Positions 27,977-36,416 of a DNA stretch of 64,000 nt are shown here, in pieces. The position numbers and the translations under genes were made by a program. The DNA comes from Caulobacter sp. 602-1. Its GTDB lineage: Bacteria > Pseudomonadota > Alphaproteobacteria > Caulobacterales > Caulobacteraceae. Each line of letters opens with the position of its first letter. Positions within the stretch are counted from its first letter, which is position 1. Location: contig NZ_RRYI01000011.1 in the NCBI RefSeq assembly GCF_003931565.1, positions 81,321 through 145,320 of the forward strand, given 5' to 3'. The notes below the pieces were generated by a model that saw only the letters and a list, made by a program, of their open reading frames with translations, was not told the DNA's origin and ran no database searches.

Positions 27977-28861
27977 CTAGTCGTGCAGGCCCGCGTCGAT
28001 CTCGTCCTGATTCAGCTGGGCGAAGGCCCGGGCCGGCGCGGCGACCAGGATCACGGTCTGCAGGGTCAGGAAGATCGGCGCCAGCAGCAGGTTGGCCAGC
28101 AGCATCAGGATCAGGCGCGGGTGGCTGGCCACCACGTCGCCCGCGCCGGTGTCGACCCCGCCGCTCAGCACGTTGCCGATGATCGACGACACCGTCGTTC
28201 CGATGACCGAGACCAGGGCCGCCAGGACGATGGCCAGGACGTACATGCCCAGCAGGCGCAGGAACTGGCCGTGGGTCTGGACCCAGGCCTCGCGGATGTC
28301 GATGTGGTGATGTGAGAAGGCGTGCGGGCCCAGCAGCGACAGGCGCACGGCCACCCATAGCGACAGGCCGATCACCGCCAGGGCGCCCAGGGTCGCGAAC
28401 CAGCCCGCCGCCGCGCCCGACAGCAGCGACGCGCCCAGCACCACCGCCCCGGACGGGATCACCGTCACCCCCAGGGCCGCGGCCCAGGTGATCAGCGACA
28501 CGATCAGCAACTGCAGCTCCTCCTTGCCCAGCCGCAGATAGGCGAAGCGATCGTTGGCGGGATCCACCACCGAGCGAATGACCGCCGCCTGCAGCACCGA
28601 GGCCAGGAACAGGGCCACGGCGATCAGCACCACCATCACCCCGCCCAGATGCGTGACCAGATCGAGGATCTCGCGCGGATCGGCCGAGCCGGCGCGTCCG
28701 GCCAGGGCCGCCCGGCCTTCGTCGCCCAGCACGATCTTGGCGAACAGGCCCAGGATCGGGAGCATGACCAGCGAGAAGGTCGCCCAGGCCAGCACCGCCA
28801 GAGGCTTGCGCCGCATGGTCTGGAGGCCTTCGAGCGCGGCGTCGACGGGGCGGACGGACAT
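27977..28861 (-). CDS. Multi-pass membrane protein, tandem paralog 2
   Basis: A 294-residue integral membrane protein with about six hydrophobic segments. It opens SVRPVDAALEGLQTMRRKPLAVLAWATFSLV, closely similar to the start of paralog 4 (GRRPLAVVGWAVALV). The shared motifs are FAYLRLGKEELQL near residue 100 and VAVRLSLLGPHAF with a less conserved EAWVQTHG near residue 190. Its ATG directly abuts the stop of paralog 3, with no gap. Function is unknown. Confidence 0.8.
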   Translation of the reverse strand: MSVRPVDAALEGLQTMRRKPLAVLAWATFSLVMLPILGLFAKIVLGDEGRAALAGRAGSADPREILDLVTHLGGVMVVLIAVALFLASVLQAAVIRSVVDPANDRFAYLRLGKEELQLLIVSLITWAAALGVTVIPSGAVVLGASLLSGAAAGWFATLGALAVIGLSLWVAVRLSLLGPHAFSHHHIDIREAWVQTHGQFLRLLGMYVLAIVLAALVSVIGTTVSSIIGNVLSGGVDTGAGDVVASHPRLILMLLANLLLAPIFLTLQTVILVAAPARAFAQLNQDEIDAGLHD

Positions 28862-29623
28862 CTAGGCTTCCTGCGTGACCGCGCTCGCGCGGTAGAAATG
28901 GGCCAGCGCGCCGGCCCAGGCCGGCATGGCGTAGAAATAGGAACCCGCCGCCAGGATCGCCGCCGCCGCCAGCCCCTGGCCCGGCGCGAGGGCCAGCAGC
29001 GCGCTGAGCGCGAACAGCGGGACGGCGATGGCCAGGCCGACGACGAACAGGGTGGGCACGCGGCCCTTGGTCAGCGGAAAGGCGCTCAGCACCCGAACGC
29101 CAGACTGTTCGACCGTGGCGGGGGCCGACAGCGACAGGCGCAGGCTCAGCCAGATCAGGATCGCCAGGCTGGCCAACGGGACCAGGCTGAGCACGAAGCC
29201 GGCGGGGCCGGCGCTGGCGAAGGCGCCCTTCCACCCGTCGATCGTGCCGGGATCGAAGTTGGGCGCGGCGGTGCGGGCCACGCCCAGGGCGACACCGCCG
29301 ACGATGACCATCAGGATCGCGCCGATCAGGCAGAGCAGGGCCAGGATCATCAGTTGAGCGGCCAGCAGCCGCCACTCGTCGCGGCCCCACCGCAGGCCCT
29401 TGAGGCCCATGTCGCGACCGAAAGCGCGCCGGAACAGCGCGCCTTGGGCGATGACGATGGGCAGCAGGGCGCCGATGATCTTCAGGCCTGGAGGCAGGAA
29501 ATCGGCCGCGACGCTGACCACCGCCGCGGCGGCCAGGGCCGCCCAGCAGTCGCGCACGGCGCTGGCCACATCGGAAAGGCCCGCGCGCAGGGTCGCGCCG
29601 ATCGCCGCCGATCCGTCCGTCAT
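28862..29623 (-). CDS. Multi-pass membrane protein, tandem paralog 3
   Basis: This 253-residue protein is the shortest of the four paralogs and also has about six hydrophobic segments. The first conserved motif is degenerate (LKGLRWGRDEWRLL), and the second is clear (SLRLSLSAPATV, then LSAFPLTKGR). It starts MTDGSAAIGATLRAG; a longer frame to 29668 adds an unlikely basic leader. The stop codon abuts the ATG of paralog 2, so they are co-transcribed. Function is unknown. Confidence 0.78.
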   Translation of the reverse strand: MTDGSAAIGATLRAGLSDVASAVRDCWAALAAAAVVSVAADFLPPGLKIIGALLPIVIAQGALFRRAFGRDMGLKGLRWGRDEWRLLAAQLMILALLCLIGAILMVIVGGVALGVARTAAPNFDPGTIDGWKGAFASAGPAGFVLSLVPLASLAILIWLSLRLSLSAPATVEQSGVRVLSAFPLTKGRVPTLFVVGLAIAVPLFALSALLALAPGQGLAAAAILAAGSYFYAMPAWAGALAHFYRASAVTQEA

Positions 29624-29692
29624 CCGATCAAGTCCCTCTTGCGCGCCGAGTCGCCGCGATCCGCGCAATCTATGGCCTCGCCGCGATCGCCG

Positions 29693-30631
29693 CTACGTCT
29701 CGCGCGTCAACGCCCGGTGGATGACCACCCAGGGGGCGAAGAACACCGCCTGGACGATCGCGCTGAACAGGGCGCCGACGACGCCCAACGCCGTCAGCCA
29801 CGGCCAGACGTCGCGCAGGATCTCCAGCGGCGGGCGAGCCATGAAGGTCTCGATCGCGCCCGTTCCATGCAAAGCCGTCAGCGAGCCGCCGCCAGCGAGC
29901 AGCAGGCCCACCACCACCCCGCCGACCAGGATTTCAAGGCCCAGCACGAAGATCACCAGCAACAGGGCCACGCCCAGCAGCCGCCAACCCTGGCCCTTGG
30001 TCAGGCTCCACGACTCGAACAGTCGGAATTGATCGTCGACGAAGGTCATCGGCGCGGCCATCGACAGGCGCAGCGCCACCCAGAGGATCACGCCGCCCGC
30101 CACGACGCAGCCACCGACGGCGGTAGCTATCGCCGCCACGTGGCCGCTCTCACCGCCGCCAACCGCGACGATCGCCACGATCAGCGCCACGACCAAGGCG
30201 ATCACAAAGATGGCGATCATCGCCAGCACCTGCTCGACCAGCAGCAGCAGGGTCAGCCACAGCTCGCGCGAGCCGACCCGAAGATAGGCCCAGGCCGAGC
30301 GCTCAGGCGTCAGCACCGCGCGGAACACGGCCGCGCAGAACACCGCCCTCACGAACGAAGACCACAGCCAGTAGAGCAGGTTGAAGGCCGTCATGCCCGA
30401 CTGCGCCTGGAGCATCCCCTGCATCATCTCGGGACTGGGCTCGCCGCCCTTCTGGCTCATGGCCAACTGAATGATCTGAGCGAACGCCGGCCCCATCGCC
30501 AGCACGCACAGGATGGCCGGAACGATCAGCGCCGCCACCAGGGCGACCGCCCATCCCACCACCGCCAGGGGCCTGCGACCGACCAAGCCAAAGCCGGCCG
30601 TCGCGGCCTCGCCCACGGAAAAGCTCGCCAT
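29693..30631 (-). CDS. Multi-pass membrane protein, tandem paralog 4
   Basis: A 312-residue membrane protein with about six hydrophobic segments, starting MASFSVGEAATAGFGLVGRR after a GGTGGGAA ribosome-binding sequence. Shared motifs are WAYLRVGSRELWL near residue 125 and VALRLSMAAPMTFVDD with ESWSLTKGQGWR near residue 205. The start resembles both paralog 1 (SKFSASDAAFSGFRLVR) and paralog 2. It heads the paralog 4-3-2 group, 69 bases before paralog 3, and is divergent from trmFO. Function is unknown. Confidence 0.8.
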   Translation of the reverse strand: MASFSVGEAATAGFGLVGRRPLAVVGWAVALVAALIVPAILCVLAMGPAFAQIIQLAMSQKGGEPSPEMMQGMLQAQSGMTAFNLLYWLWSSFVRAVFCAAVFRAVLTPERSAWAYLRVGSRELWLTLLLLVEQVLAMIAIFVIALVVALIVAIVAVGGGESGHVAAIATAVGGCVVAGGVILWVALRLSMAAPMTFVDDQFRLFESWSLTKGQGWRLLGVALLLVIFVLGLEILVGGVVVGLLLAGGGSLTALHGTGAIETFMARPPLEILRDVWPWLTALGVVGALFSAIVQAVFFAPWVVIHRALTRET

Positions 30632-30730
30632 GTTCCCACCCATGCTCGCCAGGCGCGAAGGGCCCCGCCCAGTCACGCGACACTACCAGCAGGTTTCGCC
30701 AAGCGACAGCCGGGGGTATAGGGCCGCCCC

Positions 30731-32158
30731 ATGACCACGAACTCGACCTATAAACCCGTCCACGTCGTCGGCGGCGGCCTCGCCGGTTCCGAAGCCGCCT
30801 GGCAGATCGCCCAGAGCGGCGTGCCCGTCATCCTGCACGAGATGCGCAAGGACGACGCCACCGGCAAAGTCACGACCGACGCCCACAATACCGACGGCCT
30901 GGCGGAGATGGTCTGCTCAAACTCGTTCCGCTCGGACGACTGGCAGTTCAACGCCGTCGGCCTGCTGCACGCCGAGATGCGCAAGCTGGACAGCCTGATC
31001 ATGGCCTGCGCCGACCAGCACCAGGTGCCGGCCGGCGGCGCTCTGGCCGTCGACCGCGACGGCTTCTCGGCCGAGGTCACCAAGCGCCTGTCCGAGCACC
31101 CGCTCGTCAACATCGTCCGCGAGGAGATCGCCGGCCTGCCGCCGGAGGAATGGGACAACGTCATCGTCGCCACCGGCCCCCTCACCTCCCCCGCCCTGGC
31201 CCAGGCGATCCTGGACGCGACGGGAGAGGGCCAGCTCAGCTTCTTCGACGCCATCGCCCCGATCATCCATTTCGACTCGATCGACATGGACAAGGCCTGG
31301 CGCCAGTCGCGCTACGACAAGGAAGGCCCCGGCGGCGACGCGGCGGCCTACATCAACTGCCCCATGGACAAGGCGCAGTACGAGGCCTTCATCGACGCCC
31401 TGCTGGCGGGTCCGAAGTCCGAGTTCAAGGAGTGGGAGAACGTCCCCTATTTCGACGGCTGCCTGCCGATCGAAGTGATGGCCGAGCGCGGCCGCGAGAC
31501 CCTGCGTCACGGCCCGATGAAGCCCGTCGGCCTAACCAATCCGCGCGACCCGACCGTGAAGTCCTACGCGATCGTCCAGCTGCGCCAGGACAACGCCCTG
31601 GGCACGCTGTGGAACATGGTCGGTTTCCAGACCAAGCTGAAACACGGCGTCCAGGCCGAAACCTTCCGGATGATCCCGGGTCTGGAGAACGCCCAGTTCG
31701 CCCGGCTGGGCGGCCTGCACCGCAACACCTTCATCAACTCGCCCAAGCTTCTGGACAAGTCGCTGCGCCTGAAGGCTCGGCCGCACCTGCGCTTCGCCGG
31801 CCAGGTCACCGGTGTCGAGGGCTATGTCGAGAGCGCCGCCATGGGCTTGCTGACAGGCCGCTTCGCCGCGGCCGACCGCAAGGGCGCGCCGATCGACGCC
31901 CCGCCGCCGACCACCGCCCTGGGGGCTCTGGTCGAGCACATCACCGGCGGCCACCTGGAAGCGGGCAATGGTCCAAGCAGCTTCCAGCCGATGAACATCA
32001 ATTACGGCCTGCTGCCGCCGCTGGAGGCCCCCAAGGTCGACGAGGACGGCAAGAAGATCCCGCTCAAGGAGCGCGGCCGGGCCAAGAAGCGGCTGATGAG
32101 CCTGCGCGCGCTGAAGGACCTGGAGGCGTGGACGCAAGCGGCGACGCCGGCCGCCTGA
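30731..32158 (+). CDS. trmFO: Methylenetetrahydrofolate--tRNA-(uracil-5-)-methyltransferase
   Basis: TrmFO makes m5U54 in tRNA using methylene-tetrahydrofolate and FAD, instead of the SAM-dependent TrmA. The 475-residue protein starts with an FAD-binding motif (VHVVGGGLAGSEAAWQIA). It has the family marker EMVCSNSFRSDD with the catalytic Cys. It also has GALAVDRDGFS, YINCPMDKAQYEAF with a second conserved Cys, and a C-terminal FQPMNINYGLLPPL. Length and motifs match the folate-dependent type. Its 3' end overlaps the convergent DUF1365 gene by 95 bases. Confidence 0.97.
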   Translation: MTTNSTYKPVHVVGGGLAGSEAAWQIAQSGVPVILHEMRKDDATGKVTTDAHNTDGLAEMVCSNSFRSDDWQFNAVGLLHAEMRKLDSLIMACADQHQVPAGGALAVDRDGFSAEVTKRLSEHPLVNIVREEIAGLPPEEWDNVIVATGPLTSPALAQAILDATGEGQLSFFDAIAPIIHFDSIDMDKAWRQSRYDKEGPGGDAAAYINCPMDKAQYEAFIDALLAGPKSEFKEWENVPYFDGCLPIEVMAERGRETLRHGPMKPVGLTNPRDPTVKSYAIVQLRQDNALGTLWNMVGFQTKLKHGVQAETFRMIPGLENAQFARLGGLHRNTFINSPKLLDKSLRLKARPHLRFAGQVTGVEGYVESAAMGLLTGRFAAADRKGAPIDAPPPTTALGALVEHITGGHLEAGNGPSSFQPMNINYGLLPPLEAPKVDEDGKKIPLKERGRAKKRLMSLRALKDLEAWTQAATPAA

Positions 32159-32903
32159 GGCCGCGCGTGGCGCGATCCTGCGGGAAGATCCTGAAGCCCT
32201 TCGCGACCAGCTTCAGCGCTTCCCAATGGATCGCCGCCAGGATGCCGGCGACCTGCCAGGGATGGCCCGCCAGCGCCTTCCAAATGGCGAGATCGGTAAG
32301 GTCTCGCCGCTCGCCCGAAAAGGTCGCGGCCAGCACCAGCCCCTCCTCGCCCAGCACGTCGACGCCGATATGGACGGCCTCGCCCGGCGGCGCGATCTCG
32401 AATCCATAACGCAGGTGCATCGGCAGGAAAGGCGAGACATAGAACGCCTTGCGCGCGTTCTGCTCGACCCAGCCGCCCACCGTCCGCGTGGCCGGAAGCA
32501 CGTAGTCGTGGCGCTGGCCGAACGTGTTGCGAACGGCGTGGATCGTGGCGACCAGCCTGCCGTCCGCGTCATGGCAGAAGAACACGCTCAGCGGATTGAA
32601 GCCCTTGCCCAGGATGCGCGGCATGGCCAGCACGCTGATCCGCGCGGCGTCCAACCCTTCCGCCCGCAGCTTGGCCAGCACGACGTCCTTCAGCGACCCC
32701 CTGGGGTCGTCGAGATGGTCGCGATCATGGAAGCCGATCAGGTTCAGGCGCCCGCGCGAAAACCGCTTCAGCGACCGGTCGAGCGTATCGATCTCGTCGA
32801 GATCCAGCAGCAGCATGAACACGCGGTAGCTCAGCCGATGGCGCTTGGGCCGCATCCGCTCGTGAACGACACGACCACTGTAGAGCGCCGAGCGGAGGGT
32901 CAC
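32064..32903 (-). CDS. DUF1365 family protein
   Basis: This 279-residue protein matches DUF1365, which is nearly always found beside an FAD-dependent amine-oxidase-like protein and a cyclopropane-synthase-like methyltransferase, as here. Characteristic stretches are YSGRVVHERMRPKRHRLSYR, the GFNPLSVFFCHD motif, and KAFYVSPFLPM. The last ~35 residues (Pro/Ser/Ala-rich) lie antisense to the end of trmFO and are probably unstructured. The start is a GTG overlapping the FAD protein stop (GTGA). The reaction is not known; a role in modifying membrane fatty acids is inferred from its partners. Confidence 0.9.
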   Translation of the reverse strand: MTLRSALYSGRVVHERMRPKRHRLSYRVFMLLLDLDEIDTLDRSLKRFSRGRLNLIGFHDRDHLDDPRGSLKDVVLAKLRAEGLDAARISVLAMPRILGKGFNPLSVFFCHDADGRLVATIHAVRNTFGQRHDYVLPATRTVGGWVEQNARKAFYVSPFLPMHLRYGFEIAPPGEAVHIGVDVLGEEGLVLAATFSGERRDLTDLAIWKALAGHPWQVAGILAAIHWEALKLVAKGFRIFPQDRATRGLRRPASPLASTPPGPSARAGSSAASWPGRAP

Positions 32904-34219
32904 GCGACCAGCTCCCGCTGGGCCTCGACGGCGGGCGGGTCAAGAAAGATCCTGCCCGACGGCTCGGGCGTCAGCCACGGACGATGAACGCCGCCCAGCT
33001 GCTCGGCGACGGCCAGGCCCGCCTGCAGGCCGTCCTCGTGGAAGCCCGAGCCGAAATAGGCTCCGCAGAACCAGGTCCGGCGACGCCCTTGCAACGACCA
33101 CAGCCGGCGTTGGGCCAGCATGGCCGGGCTGTCGAACAGCGGGTGCTCATAGACCTGATCGTGAAGCAGCTCGCCCGGCGTCTGGTCCGGGTTCAGGGAC
33201 AGGAAGACCGGCGCCTCGCCGATCGGCTGCAGGCGATTCATCCAGTAGGTCACGCCGCCGTCCTCGCCGCGCCGCCCCACATGGTTCCAGCTGGCCCAGG
33301 CCGCCCGCCGGCGGGGCATCTGCCGGGCGTCGCGGTGCAGCACCGCCCGGTTGCGGCTGTAACGGAAGGCGCCCAGCAGCGCGCGCTCCTCCGCCGTCGG
33401 CGAGGCCAGCATCCGCAGCGCCTGGTCGGCGTGGGCGGCGATGACGACCTGGTCGTAGGTACGCATCTGGCCGGCGGCGTCCTCGATCGAGACGCCGTCC
33501 GGCTGGCGATGGATGGCCCTCACCGGGCGCCCCGTGAGGATGTCGCCGGAGATCCCGACGGCCAGCTTCTCGACATAGCGGGCGCTGCCGCCCGCCACCG
33601 TGCGCCAGATCGGACGCTTGTCGACCGGCAGCATCAGCCCGTGATTGTCGAAGAACCGCAGGAGGGCGGCCGCCGGAAACTCGCGGATATCGCTCATCGA
33701 GGTCGACCAGATCGCCGCCGCCTGCGGCAGCAGGTGATCTTCCTGGAACGCCCGCCCGAAACCCTGCTGGCGCAGATATTCGTCGAGCCGGCAGAGCCCC
33801 CCGGTCTCGAGCTCCGGCGGGATGGCGCGACCCTCGCGATAGAACCGCATGACGTCCAGCAGCATCTTCAGGAAGCGCGGGTTCAGCGCGTTGCGCTTCT
33901 GGGCCAGGAGGTTGGTGCTGGAATATTCCAGCGCCCCGCCGTCCAGCGACACGCCGAACGACATGTCGGTCGCCACGGTCTCGACGCCCAGATGCTGGAA
34001 CAGCGCCGTCAGGTTCGGATAGTTCGGCTCGTTGTAGACGATAAAGCCGGTGTCGATCGCCGTGCCGTCCACGCGAACCGTATGGGCGTGACCGCCGAGC
34101 CGGTCGTCGGCCTCGTACAGCGTCACGTCATGGCCGCGCGACAGCAGCCAGGCGGCGGAAAGTCCCGAGATTCCGGCGCCGATCACGGCGACGGACAGAC
34201 GAGGAACGACGGTGGCCAA
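32900..34219 (-). CDS. FAD-dependent amine-oxidase-like oxidoreductase
   Basis: This 439-residue flavoprotein begins with a clear FAD-binding motif (VAVIGAGISGLSAAWLL, then YEADDRLGGHAHTV). It has the flavin amine-oxidase layout, with DTGFIVYNEPNYPNL and C-terminal WFCGAYFGSGFHEDGLQAGLAVA. In this gene neighbourhood such proteins are thought to act on membrane fatty acyl chains with the methyltransferase. Translation appears to start at TTG, seven bases after GGGAGA. It runs divergently from the methyltransferase gene and is coupled to DUF1365 by a GTGA overlap. Confidence 0.9.
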   Translation of the reverse strand: MATVVPRLSVAVIGAGISGLSAAWLLSRGHDVTLYEADDRLGGHAHTVRVDGTAIDTGFIVYNEPNYPNLTALFQHLGVETVATDMSFGVSLDGGALEYSSTNLLAQKRNALNPRFLKMLLDVMRFYREGRAIPPELETGGLCRLDEYLRQQGFGRAFQEDHLLPQAAAIWSTSMSDIREFPAAALLRFFDNHGLMLPVDKRPIWRTVAGGSARYVEKLAVGISGDILTGRPVRAIHRQPDGVSIEDAAGQMRTYDQVVIAAHADQALRMLASPTAEERALLGAFRYSRNRAVLHRDARQMPRRRAAWASWNHVGRRGEDGGVTYWMNRLQPIGEAPVFLSLNPDQTPGELLHDQVYEHPLFDSPAMLAQRRLWSLQGRRRTWFCGAYFGSGFHEDGLQAGLAVAEQLGGVHRPWLTPEPSGRIFLDPPAVEAQRELVA

Positions 34220-34257
34220 GGCGATCTCCCAACGGCGTCCGAGCGACGCTTCGGGAG

Positions 34258-34315
34258 CAGCTACGGACTATCGCGGCAAACGGACGCATCCAATTCGTCG
34301 TTCCGCGCGTAGCTG
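34258..34315. promoter_or_regulatory. Inverted repeat in divergent lipid-modification promoter
   Basis: CAGCTACG (34258-34265) and its complement CGTAGCTG (34308-34315) bracket the 123-bp gap between the divergent FAD-protein and methyltransferase genes. The two arms are 42 bases apart, which would suit two bound proteins or two promoter copies. I could not confirm -35/-10 elements. Confidence 0.3.
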
Positions 34316-34342
34316 TCCCCGGAATAGGGAAAGGAGCGGCCC

Positions 34343-35383
34343 ATGAGTTTGATGAAGGCGGCGATCCACGCGTTCGAGGACGCGCCGATGCCCGACCTGG
34401 TGTCGCGCGCGGCGATCGACATGCTGGTCGGAGACGTGCGCCGGCGCCTGTCCTACGCCCCGGACGACGCCACCGCCCTCTTCGCCCGCGACATGGACTA
34501 CCATCCGATCGCCACCCACACCGACGACGCCAACGCCCAGCACTATGAACTGCCCGCCGCCTTCTTCGAGACCGTGCTGGGTCCGAACCTGAAATATTCC
34601 AGCGGCCTCTATCCGCCCGGCGCGACCAAGCTGGAACACGCCGAAGCCGAGGCTCTCCGCGAGAGCGCCGCCCATGCCGACCTGCGCGACGGCCAGGACG
34701 TGCTGGAGCTGGGCTGCGGCTGGGGCTCGCTGTCGCTGTGGATGGCCCGGCGCTATCCAAATTCGCGGATCGTCAGCGTCTCCAACTCGACCTCTCAGCG
34801 GACCTTCATCGAAAGCCGCGCAGCCGCGCGCGGCCTGACCAACCTGACCGTCGTCACCGCCGACATGAACGACTTCCGAACGGACCGCCGCTTCGACCGC
34901 GTGGTCTCGGTGGAGATGTTCGAGCACATGTCCAACTGGCGCGCTCTGCTGGCTCGGGTGCGCGGCTGGCTCAAGCCCGAGGGCCTGCTGTTCCTGCACG
35001 TCTTCACCCACCGCACGACGCCGTACCGGTTCGAGACCGACGACCCGGCCGACTGGATCGCCCAGTATTTCTTCGCCGGCGGCGTCATGCCCAGCCACGA
35101 CCTGGCGCGGCAGTTCCCGGACCTGTTCACCGTCGAGGCCGACTGGCGCTGGAGCGGCGAGCACTATGCCCGCACCGCCCGCCAGTGGCTGGCCAACATG
35201 GACGCCAACCGCGCCAAGCTCGATCCGGTGCTGACCGAGGTCTATGGCAAGGACGCGGCCGTCTGGCGGCGGCGCTGGCGACTGTTCTTCCTGGCCACCG
35301 CCGGCCTCTTCGGCCATCGCGGCGGCGAGGAATGGGGCGTCAGCCATTACCGTATGCGTCCGGTTCAGGAGACCGCCCGATGA
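34343..35383 (+). CDS. Cyclopropane-fatty-acid-synthase-like methyltransferase
   Basis: This 346-residue SAM-dependent enzyme belongs to the cyclopropane fatty acid synthase family, which methylates double bonds of membrane phospholipid acyl chains. It has YELPAAFFETVLGPNLKYSSGLYPPG, a classic family segment, then the SAM motif VLELGCGWGSLSLWMARRYP and the VVSVEMFEHMSNW segment. The terminal AVWRRRWRLFFLATAGLFG is also typical. It lacks the longer N-terminal domain of E. coli Cfa. It may act with the FAD and DUF1365 proteins on unsaturated lipids. The ribosome-binding site is AAGGAG. Confidence 0.92.
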   Translation: MSLMKAAIHAFEDAPMPDLVSRAAIDMLVGDVRRRLSYAPDDATALFARDMDYHPIATHTDDANAQHYELPAAFFETVLGPNLKYSSGLYPPGATKLEHAEAEALRESAAHADLRDGQDVLELGCGWGSLSLWMARRYPNSRIVSVSNSTSQRTFIESRAAARGLTNLTVVTADMNDFRTDRRFDRVVSVEMFEHMSNWRALLARVRGWLKPEGLLFLHVFTHRTTPYRFETDDPADWIAQYFFAGGVMPSHDLARQFPDLFTVEADWRWSGEHYARTARQWLANMDANRAKLDPVLTEVYGKDAAVWRRRWRLFFLATAGLFGHRGGEEWGVSHYRMRPVQETAR

Positions 35384-35784
35384 TCCGCCTCGTCGCCGGC
35401 TACGCGACCGCCGCCCTGACCATGCTGGTCCTGGATGGAGTGTGGCTGACCGTGGCCACGCCTCGCCTCTACAAGCCGCGCATCGGCGAGTTGCTGGCCG
35501 ACAAGCCGTCGCTGCCGCCGGCCGTCGTCTTCTACTTTCTGTACGTCGCCGCCATCGTCGTGCTGGCCATCCAGCCGGCCTTGCGCGAGGGCGGCTGGCG
35601 GCGCCTGCTGACCCACGCGGTCGTCTTCGGCCTCGTCGCCTACGCGACTTACGACCTGACCAACCAGGCGACGCTGAAGACCTGGTCGACCACCATCACG
35701 CTCGTCGACATGGCCTGGGGAACCCTGGTGACCACCGCCGCCGCCTCGGCAGGCTACGCGGTGATGCGTTGGATTGGGAAATAG
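35380..35784 (+). CDS. DUF2177 family membrane protein
   Basis: This 134-residue protein has four hydrophobic segments and matches DUF2177. Supporting stretches are AALTMLVLDGVWLTVATPRLYKPRIGEL, VVFYFLYVAAIVVLAIQPAL, and AYATYDLTNQATLKTWSTTITLVDMAWGT, which carries the family's conserved YDLTN and DMAWG motifs. Function is unknown. It overlaps the methyltransferase stop (ATGA) and precedes the ECF sigma gene, so it is part of the same stress or lipid operon. Confidence 0.9.
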   Translation: MIRLVAGYATAALTMLVLDGVWLTVATPRLYKPRIGELLADKPSLPPAVVFYFLYVAAIVVLAIQPALREGGWRRLLTHAVVFGLVAYATYDLTNQATLKTWSTTITLVDMAWGTLVTTAAASAGYAVMRWIGK

Positions 35785-35813
35785 TCACGTTGCCAGACCG
35801 AATTGACCGTGCG

Positions 35814-35847
35814 AGCGTCCCCGCTCTTGGGAGCTCGCGGGGACGCT
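35814..35847 (+). repeat. Hairpin covering the ECF sigma ribosome-binding site
   Basis: AGCGTCCCCGC (35814-35824) pairs perfectly with GCGGGGACGCT (35837-35847), an 11-bp GC-rich stem with a 12-base loop. It ends two bases before the sigma factor ATG, and the GGGGA that would bind the ribosome is in the 3' arm. No T run follows, so it is not a standard terminator. Confidence 0.75.
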
Positions 35848-35849
35848 TG

Positions 35850-36416
35850 ATGGACGCCGACACCAGCCGCGCCTTGCTGTCACGCGCCATCGCGCGCGTG
35901 GCCAACCGCGACTCAGATGCGTTGAAATACGTCTATCGTCACACATCCGCGAAACTGTTCGGCGTTTGCCTCCGTATCTTGAACGACCGCGAGGAGGCGG
36001 AAGACGTGCTTCAGGATGTGTACCTCACCGTCTGGAACAAGGCCGACAAGTTCGACGCCGAGAAGGCCAGCCCGATCACCTGGCTGGTCAGTCTGGCCCG
36101 CAACCGCGCGATCGACCGCCTGCGCGCCCGCGGCGCCAGGGGCGGAAGCGCCGCGACCGCCGGCGTCGAGGAGGCCGAGGCCTTGCCTGACGGCGCGCCC
36201 CTGGCCTCGACCCTGATCGAGGACGAGGACGACCGCCGCCGCCTCGAAGGCTGCCTGGATCAGCTGGACCCGAAGCACGCCGGCGCGGTGCGCACCGCCT
36301 TCTTCGACGGCGTCACCTACGAGGCCCTGGCCAACATGCTGAGCGTGCCGCTGGGCACGATGAAAAGCTGGATCCGGCGCAGCCTGATCAGCCTGCGCGC
36401 GTGCCTCGAAGCATGA
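35850..36416 (+). CDS. ECF RNA polymerase sigma factor (SigK-like)
   Basis: This 188-residue protein is an extracytoplasmic-function sigma factor. Region 2 has AEDVLQDVYLTVW and ITWLVSLARNRAIDRLR, and region 4 has GVTYEALANMLSVPLGTMKSWIRRSLISLR. It is followed by an overlapping RskA-type anti-sigma gene, as for SigK/RskA pairs. Sigma factors linked to DUF1365/CFA-like genes in other proteobacteria answer light-driven or singlet-oxygen stress, so that is a possible signal here. The ATG start puts a perfect hairpin over the ribosome-binding site; an in-frame TTG at 35790 is an alternative. Confidence 0.9.
   Translation: MDADTSRALLSRAIARVANRDSDALKYVYRHTSAKLFGVCLRILNDREEAEDVLQDVYLTVWNKADKFDAEKASPITWLVSLARNRAIDRLRARGARGGSAATAGVEEAEALPDGAPLASTLIEDEDDRRRLEGCLDQLDPKHAGAVRTAFFDGVTYEALANMLSVPLGTMKSWIRRSLISLRACLEA

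Noticed and set aside
32064..32158. Frameshift at the end of trmFO or DUF1365
   Set aside because: Both frames read through to normal ends; the overlap needs no sequencing error.
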